DNA of 64,000 bases from positions 113,975 through 177,974 of the forward strand of contig NZ_NPBY01000027.1 in the NCBI RefSeq assembly GCF_002272015.1, in the 5' to 3' direction. The DNA is from Paenibacillus campinasensis. Lineage in GTDB: Bacteria; Bacillota; Bacilli; Paenibacillales; Paenibacillaceae. Position 1 is the first letter of the stretch. Every line of letters begins with the position of its first letter. A model generated the notes under the pieces. The model was given only the letters and a program-made list of their open reading frames with translations, did not search any database and had not been told where the DNA came from. Both the position numbers and the translations under genes were made by a program. This document shows, in pieces, positions 41,235-49,402 of the stretch.

Positions 41235-42200
41235 ATGATCGAGTTCATGGTGGATAACAAAAACGGAAACGTCTGGGATATCGGGCAGATTGTAACGGAC
41301 ATAACCTGGAAGACAACCCGCCAGGCGAAGCCTGCAAGCCTCGACTTTACCATTGTGAATGACGGCTTGGCACAGAGCACAACGTTCGCAGTTAACAACG
41401 GAGATATCGTACGGTTCCGGAAGGATGGACAGAATTTGTTCTACGGTTATGTGTTCTCCAAGGAATGGGGGGCGGACGGCCAGATGAAACTGCTGGCTTA
41501 TGACCAGCTCCGTTATCTTTCTAATAAAGATACGTACCGGTTCACCAATACGAGGGTCGAAGACATCATCCGCAAAATCGCCAAGGATTATCAATTGAAG
41601 GTAGGGCAGCTGGCGAATACCGGTCATACGATACCAGCGTTGCTTGAGGCGGATACGAAGCTGATCGATATGATCAGTAAGGCGCTTGATGCAACGCTGA
41701 TGGCGACAAAACAATATTATATGTTTTATGACCATTTTGGTGCCCTTACCTTGAAGAACATCAACGAAATGCGGCTGAACTTTGCGGTTGGGGAAGAAAG
41801 TCTGATGACGGATTTCTCGTATAAGACAAGCATTGATAACGAAACGTATAACCGGATTAAGGTGGTCCGCGACAATAAGGAGACTGGCAAGCGAGACGTG
41901 TACATTCACAAGGATGGGCAGTCCATTGCCAAATGGGGGCTGCTTCAGCTCTACGAAGTTGCCGATGAGAACATGAACCCCGCCCAACTGAATCAGCTGG
42001 CGAGCAATCTGCTTGCTCTGAAGAACCGGGAGGAGCAGACCCTGAGCATTGATGCAATCGGGGATGCCCGGGTTCGGGCTGGATATACGATTTACGTGAA
42101 CCTTCCAGGTGAAGGGCTGAAGCCTTATCTGATTGATGAGTGTTCGCATAGCTTGTCCGGCGGTGCCCATACGATGTCTCTGAAAATGAAGGTGGTGTAA
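41235..42200 (+). CDS. Baseplate hub protein (XkdQ-like), cassette B
   Basis: 321 residues: MIEFMVDNKNGNVWDIGQIV, WKTTRQAKPASLDFTIVNDG, GDIVRFRKDGQNLFYGYVFS, YDQLRYLSNKDTYRF, later YKTSIDNETYNRIKVVRDNK and LPGEGLKPYLIDECSHSLSG. These are clear XkdQ family features. GAGGAGG precedes the ATG. Together with LysM, DUF2577 and DUF2634 proteins it builds the hub below the tube. Confidence 0.92.
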   Translation: MIEFMVDNKNGNVWDIGQIVTDITWKTTRQAKPASLDFTIVNDGLAQSTTFAVNNGDIVRFRKDGQNLFYGYVFSKEWGADGQMKLLAYDQLRYLSNKDTYRFTNTRVEDIIRKIAKDYQLKVGQLANTGHTIPALLEADTKLIDMISKALDATLMATKQYYMFYDHFGALTLKNINEMRLNFAVGEESLMTDFSYKTSIDNETYNRIKVVRDNKETGKRDVYIHKDGQSIAKWGLLQLYEVADENMNPAQLNQLASNLLALKNREEQTLSIDAIGDARVRAGYTIYVNLPGEGLKPYLIDECSHSLSGGAHTMSLKMKVV

Positions 42201-42205
42201 GAACA

Positions 42206-42502
42206 ATGCTGGATATTATTAAAAAAGCTAGCCTCAGCGCCGTCGGAAGCACGAATCCGGTAACGGTGCTGTACGGCACGGTAACCAATACCCATCCTCT
42301 GGAGGTGAACGTGGATCAGCGTTTCAGCCTGACGGAGGATTTTTTAGTTGTGGGCGAGTCTTTGACTGAATATAAGCGGAACATTGCCGGAGAAGAAGTG
42401 GTGATACGAAAGGGGCTGCAAACCGGGGATACCGTGGTGCTCCTTCGATACCAAGGCGGCCAGACTTATCTTGTCCTGGATCGGCTGGTGAAGTCGTCAT
42501 GA
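42206..42502 (+). CDS. DUF2577 tail protein (XkdR-like), cassette B
   Basis: 98 residues: LDIIKKASLSAVGSTNPVTV, LYGTVTNTHPLEVNVDQRFS, LTEYKRNI and GLQTGDTVVLLRYQGGQTYL. DUF2577 family, usual length. Preceded by a GAAGGTGG ribosome-binding site inside the end of the XkdQ-like gene. Stop overlaps the next ATG (ATGA). Confidence 0.88.
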   Translation: MLDIIKKASLSAVGSTNPVTVLYGTVTNTHPLEVNVDQRFSLTEDFLVVGESLTEYKRNIAGEEVVIRKGLQTGDTVVLLRYQGGQTYLVLDRLVKSS

Positions 42503-42912
42503 TCCCGCAAGGCGGCATGATGATACCGGACGGTGAGACCGTAGAGATTATGGATCAACCAAGCCTGACGTATAGGCTGGACCATGAAGCCGGAACGATA
42601 TCCGGGCACATCGATGGACTGGAGGCGGTCAAGCAGGCAGTGAGCAAAATCCTGCAAACCCGTCGTTTTGCACATCTCATCTACAGCAGCGATTACGGTC
42701 ATGAGCTGCACTCGGTCATCGGGCGTGACCCGCTGTGGGCATACGCTGAAATCGAGCGGCACATCAAGGAAGCGCTGCTGCAGGATGATCGGATTGTGGC
42801 GGTGGAGAATATGAACATGACATTTACAGGCGATCAGGGGCGGGTTGAATTTACCGTTCGCTGCATATTCGGCGCATTTGATATGACCAGGGAGGTGAGG
42901 GAGGATGTATGA
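42499..42912 (+). CDS. DUF2634 baseplate wedge protein (XkdS-like), cassette B
   Basis: 137 residues: SLTYRLDHEAGTISGHIDGL, AVKQAVSKILQTRRFAHLIY, SSDYGHELHSVIGRDPLWAY, EIERHIKEALLQDDRIVAVE. A gp25-like wedge protein. Four-base overlap with DUF2577 gene and eight-base overlap with the baseplate J gene. Aligns in order and core motif (R-HLIYS-DYG-EL) with the cassette A gene at 32208. Confidence 0.9.
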   Translation: MIPQGGMMIPDGETVEIMDQPSLTYRLDHEAGTISGHIDGLEAVKQAVSKILQTRRFAHLIYSSDYGHELHSVIGRDPLWAYAEIERHIKEALLQDDRIVAVENMNMTFTGDQGRVEFTVRCIFGAFDMTREVREDV

Positions 42913-43963
42913 AGAGCAGACGTTTGAAGCCATTCTCGGACGGATGCTGGACCGCGTTCCGGATGGGATGGACAAAAGAGAGGGCAGCATTATCTATGAC
43001 GCGCTGGCCCCGGCCGCTGCCGAGCTTGCTCAGATGTATATCGAGCTGGGCTACTCTATTCAATATAAATTCGCGGCCACAGCGTCTGGAGAGTACCTGG
43101 ATCGGAGCATTGCCTGGTCGGGAATTACACGCAAGGAGGCGACCCATGCATTGCTTCTGGGACGATTCACCGGAAACGGCGGCGCTCCGCTGGAGGTTCC
43201 CATTGGCAGCCGCTATTCCTTGGATTCCTTGAATTATTCGGTGGTTGCCCGCGAGGATGAAGGTCTCTACTTGCTGGAATGTGAAACGAGCGGCAGAGAA
43301 GGAAACCGGCGTTTTGGTTCACTGCTCCCGCTTGAATATATTGAAGGTTTGGTCACCGCTGAGCTGATTGAGCTCAGGGTTCCAGGTGAAGATACGGAAT
43401 CTGACGAGGCCTTGTATGACCGCTATCGGGAGAAAATATCCCGTCCTATTACGAGCGCGAACCGGAATCAATACGAATTGTGGGCAAGAGAGATGCCCGG
43501 GGTTGGCAAGGCTCGAGCATTTCCGCTATGGGATGGAGCGGGCACGGTCAAGGTGGTGCTGCTGGGTAACGAAATGAGAGCGCCGGCACCTTCCATTGTG
43601 GAGGCGGTGCAGCAGCATATTGATCCGACCATGGATGGAAGAGGGGAAGGAACAGCCCCTGTCGGTGCTGTGGTGACGGTGGTCGCGGCCGTAGAGGTGC
43701 CGATTGATGTTGATGTACAGGTTACGCTGCTGGACGGAGCAGGTATGGATGGCGTTCAAGAAGCTATCGAAGCTGGAGTGCGGCAGTATTTGAAAGATCT
43801 GGCGATGCTGGATCCGCTTGTCCGGTATAACCGGATTGCGAATGTGATTCTGGACATTCCTTCAGTTATCGACTATGAGGTTCTCACGGTTAATGGGGGG
43901 ACGGAGAGCATCCCCATCGATCCGGAGGCGGTAGCCGTTCTGGGGACGGTGACCGTCCGATGA
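42905..43963 (+). CDS. Baseplate J-like protein (XkdT), cassette B
   Basis: 352 residues: MYEEQTFEAILGRMLDRVPD, KREGSIIYDALAPAAAELAQ, YLDRSIAWSGITRKEATHAL, VPGEDTESDEALYDRYREKI, VEAVQQHIDPTMDGRGEGTA and LDPLVRYNRIANVILDIPSV. Baseplate_J core plus the second-domain motif. About 32 residues shorter than the cassette A paralogue, mostly in the N-terminal beta region. Confidence 0.93.
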   Translation: MYEEQTFEAILGRMLDRVPDGMDKREGSIIYDALAPAAAELAQMYIELGYSIQYKFAATASGEYLDRSIAWSGITRKEATHALLLGRFTGNGGAPLEVPIGSRYSLDSLNYSVVAREDEGLYLLECETSGREGNRRFGSLLPLEYIEGLVTAELIELRVPGEDTESDEALYDRYREKISRPITSANRNQYELWAREMPGVGKARAFPLWDGAGTVKVVLLGNEMRAPAPSIVEAVQQHIDPTMDGRGEGTAPVGAVVTVVAAVEVPIDVDVQVTLLDGAGMDGVQEAIEAGVRQYLKDLAMLDPLVRYNRIANVILDIPSVIDYEVLTVNGGTESIPIDPEAVAVLGTVTVR

Positions 43964-44505
43964 GCAAAGCCGAAGCTTGGCTGAATTATCTCCCTTCCTA
44001 TTACCATGGGATTCGGGAGATGAAAGCCATTGCCAACACCGAGGGAGCAGAACTGGACCAACTGACTCGGGATATGGAGGATCTGATCGATCAGTATTAT
44101 CCCGAGACGGCAACCTGGTCGCTTTCCCGATATGAACAGGACCTGAACATTCCGGTCCACCTGTCCAAGCCGCTTGAACAGCGACGATCAGTTGTGATCT
44201 CCAAGATGCGCGGCAGCGGAAAAGTATCGGCCAGCATGCTGAAAAATGTAGCGCAGGCATACGAACGCGGGAGTATCGAAGTGACCGTCCAGCCTGCGGA
44301 GTATAAGGTGACGATACATTTTCGCGATACCGTAGGTCTTCCGCCTAATCTGGGGGATTTGAAGGCAGCGATGGAGGAGATTAAACCCGCACACATGATG
44401 GTGGAATATGCGCTTCGTTACTTAACGATAGCCGAGGTGGAAAGTATGACATTGGATCAGGTCGAAGGAACTACACAAGATCGATTGTTGGGAGGAGGAG
44501 CCTGA
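43960..44505 (+). CDS. XkdU/DUF2313-type baseplate protein, cassette B
   Basis: 181 residues: NYLPSYYHGIREMKAIANTE, YYPETATWSLSRYEQDLNIP, KPLEQRRSVVISKMRGSGKV, then VTIHFRDTVGLPPNLGDLKA and EIKPAHMMVEYALRYL. Obvious paralogue of the gene at 33816. ATGA overlap on both sides (with baseplate J and the fibre). Confidence 0.9.
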   Translation: MSKAEAWLNYLPSYYHGIREMKAIANTEGAELDQLTRDMEDLIDQYYPETATWSLSRYEQDLNIPVHLSKPLEQRRSVVISKMRGSGKVSASMLKNVAQAYERGSIEVTVQPAEYKVTIHFRDTVGLPPNLGDLKAAMEEIKPAHMMVEYALRYLTIAEVESMTLDQVEGTTQDRLLGGGA

Positions 44506-47087
44506 TGACAAATCCGGTTACACCGAATATCGGGTTGAATAAAATTGACCGAACATCACCGTCAACGACGTATTTTGATCTGGAGAAATATATTGATCAG
44601 AACGCGGATGTGGTCGATCAGTTTGCTGGTGAGACGAAGCAATCCCTCGATTCTCTCGCCTCGAGATTGGATACCGAGGAACGCAGAGAGGTTGTGCTCC
44701 AGCCGGGATTGCAGGTTGTGCATGCAGAGCGTACTGCACCTTTTTCACTGAGTGGGATTAAGGGACGGACGTTGGTGAATCTGGCAGGACGGCAAACTAA
44801 TAGAACTGTAAATGATACTAAAACAACAACTATTAGTGTTGGACTTGGAACAACGGGAAGTAACACAGAGATTATAAATGTGGACGTAACAAATACGGAT
44901 GAAGGTTACATTGTATTTAGACAAGTAGACGGTAGGGACTTTGTTGCATATGCTGGAAAATATTACGCGATATTCGCGGATGTAAAATTAAACCACGTCA
45001 CAGGTAGTGGCAATATTAAAGTAGGTGGCTCAGGCGCCCCGGCAGTTGGTGCAGCTACTGTCGATAAAACCAAGATGGGAGTTTGGCAGCGGGTAAGTTA
45101 CGGATTTACTCTTTCGGCTGATACGACTTTTAGCATTCTTGTCGGAACATGTTACGCGCAAGAAGGATTTGCAGCAGCAAACTTTGATGTTAAAAACGTG
45201 AGTTTACACGAAATTTCAAAGGATGATTATGACGAACTACCATTTCTTTCCGAGCCGCAAAAGATAGCAAAATATCCGTATGTAAATAGTCTCCAATCGG
45301 TACAAAACCCATACGTGATTCGATATGGGGAGAATCTGTTGCCTCCGTTTTATGAATGGGAAGATCGAACTGGCGGATTTGGGCGCATCAAGTCCCCTTA
45401 CGAATGCTCCATCGAAGGGCTTGAAAATGGGGGAAGGTGGTATCAATATTTTGCTCCCGCCCTACCTAATGTCTCGTATACTCTCAGCGGGGAAGCAAGC
45501 GATGAGTCTAAGTTGTACGCCTTCCTTTGTGACCGAGAAAAGCAAAATTTAGACGGGCAGCGCCGATCCGGAACATTCACCGCAACCGAAGAAACAGCAT
45601 ATATTCGGGTTCTTGTAAACACCGACACAGGCACAGGAAAGTTTGTCTTCAAAAATCCGATGCTTGTTATTGGCACCGGGTCCCAACCTTTCAAGCCGCA
45701 TGAGGATTCCATGCTCGCATTCCAGACGGAGCTCCATGCCAACCCGGACGACGGCAGCGATCCGGATGTGCTATTTGAGCGTGAGGGGCAGTATTTCAAG
45801 CTGGCGAGGTGGAAAAAGGTAGAACTGGACGGGAGTTTAAATTGGAGGGTCGCAGGAACTTCAATAGTTGCTGCTAAGGTTGTTGCAGTTGATATGTTTG
45901 CACTCAATGTCCTCTCGATTGGAGAAAGGGGGGTAAAATACGACGGCAAGGTACTAACTACTCAGGATGTAGGGGAATTTACTGCGTGTGATGTGGTGAA
46001 TATTAGCCCCGCTGGTACACTGTTTATTTCTATTAATAACGTTGACAGTGGATGGGGAGACAACTACAGGCCGACGCAAGACGAGATTAAGGCGTATTTT
46101 ATGGGGTGGAGGATGTTTGACGGAACTGTAGGCGCATCCGCACTATACAACCGTACTGATAATGCATATAAGGCCTGGGTAAGAATTTCGGATTGGTTGG
46201 GGAGAGTTGATAATTCGGTACCTACAACTCAAGCGCCAAACTGGACGCCATACCAGCTCGTATATCGGCTCAGCGCCCCGACCGTAGAGCCCGTTGTGTC
46301 GGAAGGCTGTTTGGTACTAAATGAGGGTAAGAATCACGTCGAGGTGGGAACGGGAATTGTCCTTAGAGAGGTTGTAAAACCGTTTTATGGTTCTAATGGA
46401 AGAACTATTATTAACTCTACGTATCAGGGAGAAGAAAATTCAAAAGCGAAGTATATGGTGTACAGGCTTTTGAGCGTGTATAAGAGCGGCCTTCCTGATA
46501 CTAGCGCGTGGACATTTTACACGAACGCAGAGTATACGTATGGACGGATGAAGGCGGTGATGGAAGCCGAGCGAAGTACCTACGATCCATCTGTGCCCTA
46601 CTCCGTCACCTATCTCAAGCTTGATAAATCTCCGATCCAGCCGATTACCGGCACACTTGCCGCAAACGAGAAGGCACAAGTTAGCGACCTGATAACGGGA
46701 GTAGCCGAAGCTCTGCATCGAGTATCTGTCGTGGAGCAGAAGAAAGTCGAGAAGGACGCGCCCGGATGGATTGCGCCAACGCTATTGAATGGATGGGAGA
46801 ACTATGGAGGTTCTTTTACGAAAGCAGGATATTATAAAGATTCTGCTGGGATAGTACATCTAAAGGGGCTAATAAAGTTTGGCACAGCAGTTGCTGGGAC
46901 ATTATTATTTACGCTTCCGGAAGGGTACCGGCCGAATGCAGTTATGATCTTTCCAGTATCTTCGAATAACGGTAGTCAAAATGTCTTAGCTAGGTTGGAT
47001 GTCACCAGTACTGGGAGTGTGATTTTTAACTCAGGCGGGAATAGCTGGTTTTCGCTTGATGGAGTTCACTTCCTAGCAGAAAGGTAA
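44505..47087 (+). CDS. Large tail fibre / receptor-binding protein, cassette B
   Basis: 860 residues. N-terminal anchor TPNIGLNKIDRTSPSTTYFD with KYIDQNADVVDQF; a carbohydrate-binding-like jelly-roll segment follows (AT-rich DNA about 44800-45300), then IRYGENLLPPFYEWEDRTGG and TFTATEETAYIRVLVNTDTG. The C-terminal ~85 residues, starting near GSFTKAGYYKDSAGIVHLKG and including LFTLPEGYRPNAVMIFPVSS, are a conserved tip domain of Gram-positive phage receptor-binding proteins. Codon and base composition alternate along the gene, as expected of a mosaic host-range determinant. GGAGGAGGAG precedes the ATG. Confidence 0.9.
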   Translation: MTNPVTPNIGLNKIDRTSPSTTYFDLEKYIDQNADVVDQFAGETKQSLDSLASRLDTEERREVVLQPGLQVVHAERTAPFSLSGIKGRTLVNLAGRQTNRTVNDTKTTTISVGLGTTGSNTEIINVDVTNTDEGYIVFRQVDGRDFVAYAGKYYAIFADVKLNHVTGSGNIKVGGSGAPAVGAATVDKTKMGVWQRVSYGFTLSADTTFSILVGTCYAQEGFAAANFDVKNVSLHEISKDDYDELPFLSEPQKIAKYPYVNSLQSVQNPYVIRYGENLLPPFYEWEDRTGGFGRIKSPYECSIEGLENGGRWYQYFAPALPNVSYTLSGEASDESKLYAFLCDREKQNLDGQRRSGTFTATEETAYIRVLVNTDTGTGKFVFKNPMLVIGTGSQPFKPHEDSMLAFQTELHANPDDGSDPDVLFEREGQYFKLARWKKVELDGSLNWRVAGTSIVAAKVVAVDMFALNVLSIGERGVKYDGKVLTTQDVGEFTACDVVNISPAGTLFISINNVDSGWGDNYRPTQDEIKAYFMGWRMFDGTVGASALYNRTDNAYKAWVRISDWLGRVDNSVPTTQAPNWTPYQLVYRLSAPTVEPVVSEGCLVLNEGKNHVEVGTGIVLREVVKPFYGSNGRTIINSTYQGEENSKAKYMVYRLLSVYKSGLPDTSAWTFYTNAEYTYGRMKAVMEAERSTYDPSVPYSVTYLKLDKSPIQPITGTLAANEKAQVSDLITGVAEALHRVSVVEQKKVEKDAPGWIAPTLLNGWENYGGSFTKAGYYKDSAGIVHLKGLIKFGTAVAGTLLFTLPEGYRPNAVMIFPVSSNNGSQNVLARLDVTSTGSVIFNSGGNSWFSLDGVHFLAER

Positions 47088-47099
47088 AGGAGGTATCAC

Positions 47100-47708
47100 A
47101 TGAAAGCTGTACCGAAAGTAAATACAGACGGCCTCTATATGGAGGACGTCCTTGTGGACGATGCCTTTAGTGGTGTCGTCCCTTTTTATAACGAGCCGTT
47201 ACAACCGGCTGTCTTGGATGGAGCGGCGTCTCATGCAACGGACAGTGAAGATGAGGACGAAGGCCAGCGGCCTGAAGCGGAGGTCGCCGGTTACATGGTA
47301 GGCATTCCGGTTTCCCCAGGATTGTTCCATCCGAGGTTTGATCTTGTTGGCTGGCTTGCGTACCAGGAAGCGCTGGCTGCTGCACAGGCTGAATATCAGC
47401 AAGCGCTTAACAGCTGGCATCAGCTTCCGCAAGAGGAGCGGGGCCAGCAGCCCGTGCTGTTGTGGCCCTCGCTGCCTGAATTGTGGGAAGAGGGATTGTC
47501 TCCCGAGGAGATCGAGGAGTTGACCAAGCCACAACCGGCAGTGCCTGCTGAAGTTGATCGGCTGGGGGCTGAATTGGTGGCCCGGGAACTGGAAGCGTTG
47601 GAGCTTCGCCGGCAGAATGAAGCGCTGGGCGCTCAGGTTGTAGGCCTGGAATTACGGATGCTGTCACTGGAGACCAATTCATCGGAAGGAGAGGGGACTT
47701 ATGTTTGA
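47100..47708 (+). CDS. Tail-associated coiled-coil protein (XkdW-position), cassette B
   Basis: 202 residues, acidic. N-terminal beta-like segment (GLYMEDVLVDDAFSGVVPFY), an acidic linker (TDSEDEDEGQRPEAE), then long helices (LVGWLAYQEALAAAQAEYQQ, Leu/Glu-rich coiled coil to the end). Lies between fibre and XkdX where PBSX has xkdW. A fibre chaperone or fibre-attached protein is possible; nothing in the sequence proves it. AAAGGAGG precedes ATG, and the stop overlaps the XkdX gene by eight bases. Confidence 0.6.
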   Translation: MKAVPKVNTDGLYMEDVLVDDAFSGVVPFYNEPLQPAVLDGAASHATDSEDEDEGQRPEAEVAGYMVGIPVSPGLFHPRFDLVGWLAYQEALAAAQAEYQQALNSWHQLPQEERGQQPVLLWPSLPELWEEGLSPEEIEELTKPQPAVPAEVDRLGAELVARELEALELRRQNEALGAQVVGLELRMLSLETNSSEGEGTYV

Positions 47709-47838
47709 GAACGATTATGAGCGACTGAAATATTATTACGAGAAAAAATGGGCTCAGAAGCCCCAACTGCGTCAATATGTCGGCTACGGTGTCATCACAC
47801 CAGAGGAATACGAGTTGATTACGGGAGAGGCGTTTTAA
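47701..47838 (+). CDS. XkdX-family small phage protein
   Basis: 45 residues: MFENDYERLKYYYEKKWAQK, then a segment QLRQYVGYGVITPEEYELIT and GEAF. The W-x-x-x-Q-L-x-x-x-V-x-x-G-x-I-T-x-x-E-Y pattern identifies XkdX, a tiny protein found after fibre genes in many Firmicute phages; its role is unknown. GGAGAGGGG precedes the ATG. Cassette A has no XkdX copy, so it probably lost one or shares this one. Confidence 0.88.
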   Translation: MFENDYERLKYYYEKKWAQKPQLRQYVGYGVITPEEYELITGEAF

Positions 47839-47925
47839 TTCCACGGATTAATGACCCGTTAGACAAGAACGGAGTTTCCGTTCATGAGTCAACCATAGTT
47901 ACAATGCATTACCGTTTTGTTTTTC

Positions 47926-47952
47926 AGCCCCCGGCATTCCCGGGGGCTTTTT
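47926..47952 (+). terminator. Terminator between tail genes and lysis genes
   Basis: AGCCCCCGG (47926-47934) pairs with CCGGGGGCT (47940-47948), loop CATTC, followed by five T. It separates the structural operon from holin-lysin, which must use readthrough, antitermination or a promoter in the 146-base gap (none recognised). Confidence 0.85.
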
Positions 47953-47984
47953 AAATCTTCATACACTTAAAGGAGGAGAGACGC

Positions 47985-48437
47985 ATGTATGAGCACATCG
48001 GTCAACTGTTTAAGCTGCTGGTGGCGGGCGCGGGGTCCGTGACTGTGTATGTATGGGGCGGGTGGTCGCTTCCGCTTCATCTGTTGTTGTGGCTCGTGGT
48101 GATTGATTGGCTGACCGGATGGGGGGCGGCCTGGATGAACGGCGAGCTGCGGAGCCGGATCGGCTACAAGGGCATTGCCCGGAAAATCACCATTTTCCTT
48201 CTCATCGCTTTGATGCATCTGGTTGACCGGGTGCTGGGAGAGATGAATTATTTTCAGAACACGGTGATATTCTTTTATCTGGCGAATGAATTGTTGTCTA
48301 TTATTGAGAATGTCGGGCGCATGGGGATACCGATTCCACAATCGCTGCGTAATGTAGTACAACTTTTCCAGATCAAATCGGAAGAAGGGGAACAGGGCCC
48401 CGCACCTAAAGGAGGGAAGAAGGATGAATCCGCGTGA
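47985..48437 (+). CDS. Phage holin, TcdE/Holin_4 family
   Basis: 150 residues with three or four hydrophobic segments: FKLLVAGAGSVTVYVWGGW, LPLHLLLWLVVIDWLTGWGA, KITIFLLIALMHLVDRVLG, FQNTVIFFYLANELLSIIEN; charged C-terminal tail (GPAPKGGKKDESA). DWLTGWGAAW and NELLSIIENVGRMG are standard for this holin family. It makes membrane holes that release lysin and, here, presumably the tail particles. AAGGAGGAG precedes the ATG. Overlaps the lysin gene by 14 bases. Confidence 0.9.
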   Translation: MYEHIGQLFKLLVAGAGSVTVYVWGGWSLPLHLLLWLVVIDWLTGWGAAWMNGELRSRIGYKGIARKITIFLLIALMHLVDRVLGEMNYFQNTVIFFYLANELLSIIENVGRMGIPIPQSLRNVVQLFQIKSEEGEQGPAPKGGKKDESA

Positions 48438-49200
48438 TTTTATTGACAAGCTGGCTCCGATTGCTACCGAGGATATGCGGCGCTACGGGGTTCCGGCCTC
48501 GTTGACGCTCGCGCAGGCGATTCTGGAATCGAACTGGGGGAAGAGCGGGCTGACGCAGCAGGCGAACAATCTGTTTGGCATCAAGGGCACCGGACCGGCG
48601 GGCAGCGTAACGATGCAGACGACCGAGTACCGGGGACAGACTCCCTATCGAACGAACGCCCAATTCCGCAAATACAACAACTGGCAGGAATCGGTGGCTG
48701 ATCATACGAAGCTGATCCTTAACGGCACGAAAGACAAGCCGAACCGTTACCACGGTGTCCTGTGGGCGGATTACAAAACAGCGGCAACCGAAATCTGGAA
48801 AGGCGGGTACGCCACAGACCCCAACTATCCGAACAAGCTGATTGCTGTTATCGAGCAGCATTCACTGTATCAATATGATGTCCCGAATCCGAAGGAGGTG
48901 GAGCGCGTGAACATGGAGCAGCTGACTGCCGAGCTGAAGGATGCGAGAAAGCAGATTCAGCAGTTGAACACCAGTCTCGCGACGGTTTTGAAAACAACAA
49001 CCGAACAGGAGCATACGATCCGTGAGCTGAACAAACGGCTCAAGAAGCTGGAAAGTCTTCACCCTGAGAACATTCCGGTTTGGGCGGAAGCGGCGGTGAA
49101 GGCGGCGCAGGAGGCGGAGATCCTTAACGATCCTGCGGGCAGTTATGATTTTTATCGGACGGTGACATTGATGCACCGGATGGGCCTTATTCCAAAATAA
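48424..49200 (+). CDS. GH73-type peptidoglycan hydrolase (lysin) of the tail element
   Basis: 258 residues. N-terminal glucosaminidase/muramidase-like domain (FIDKLAPIATEDMRRYGVPA, SLTLAQAILESNWGKSGLTQ, NNLFGIKGTGPAGS, WQESVADHTKLI, about 1-150), with the catalytic Glu in ILESNWG. A coiled coil (MEQLTAELKDARKQIQQLNT, about 160-205) leads to a C-terminal helix region (VWAEAAVKAAQEAEIL) found in autolytic cell wall binding tails. No signal peptide, so release depends on the holin. AAGGAGGGAAGG precedes ATG. Last gene of the element; 200 bases without a gene follow. Confidence 0.9.
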   Translation: MNPRDFIDKLAPIATEDMRRYGVPASLTLAQAILESNWGKSGLTQQANNLFGIKGTGPAGSVTMQTTEYRGQTPYRTNAQFRKYNNWQESVADHTKLILNGTKDKPNRYHGVLWADYKTAATEIWKGGYATDPNYPNKLIAVIEQHSLYQYDVPNPKEVERVNMEQLTAELKDARKQIQQLNTSLATVLKTTTEQEHTIRELNKRLKKLESLHPENIPVWAEAAVKAAQEAEILNDPAGSYDFYRTVTLMHRMGLIPK

Positions 49201-49402
49201 AGCTAAAAAGCCGAGGGAGCTCATGCTTTTCTCCGGTTATAAGATGTCTATCTCTGCACCAGTGACGGCTCTCTTCCATACCAAGCTTCCTTATGTGCTC
49301 GCCGTAGTGGACAAGCTTCTTGTCCCTGCTGGCATTTTCCTTTGAAACACCAGATGGCATATAATAATGAGAATAAAGACATAAGCACAGGGGTGGAGAG
49401 CT

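Larger units (their letters stand above)
20466..49200. mobile_element. Phage-tail-like element (tailocin) with two tandem contractile tail cassettes
   Basis: Regulators (20466-22247) precede cassette A (24702-35445), cassette B (35552-47838) and a lysis pair (47985-49200). Each cassette runs in PBSX order from sheath to fibre. No integrase, replication, terminase, portal, protease, capsid or connector gene is found, and flanking att repeats were not recognised. This fits a headless contractile bacteriocin of the R type or a PBSX relative stripped of its head. A TetR gene and a hydrolase gene at 22411-24325 are not phage-like. Boundaries are set by gene content only. Confidence 0.85.

Noticed and set aside
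20466..49200. Intact inducible prophage
   Set aside because: No integrase, replication, terminase, portal, protease or capsid gene can be found; head genes are absent from both cassettes.
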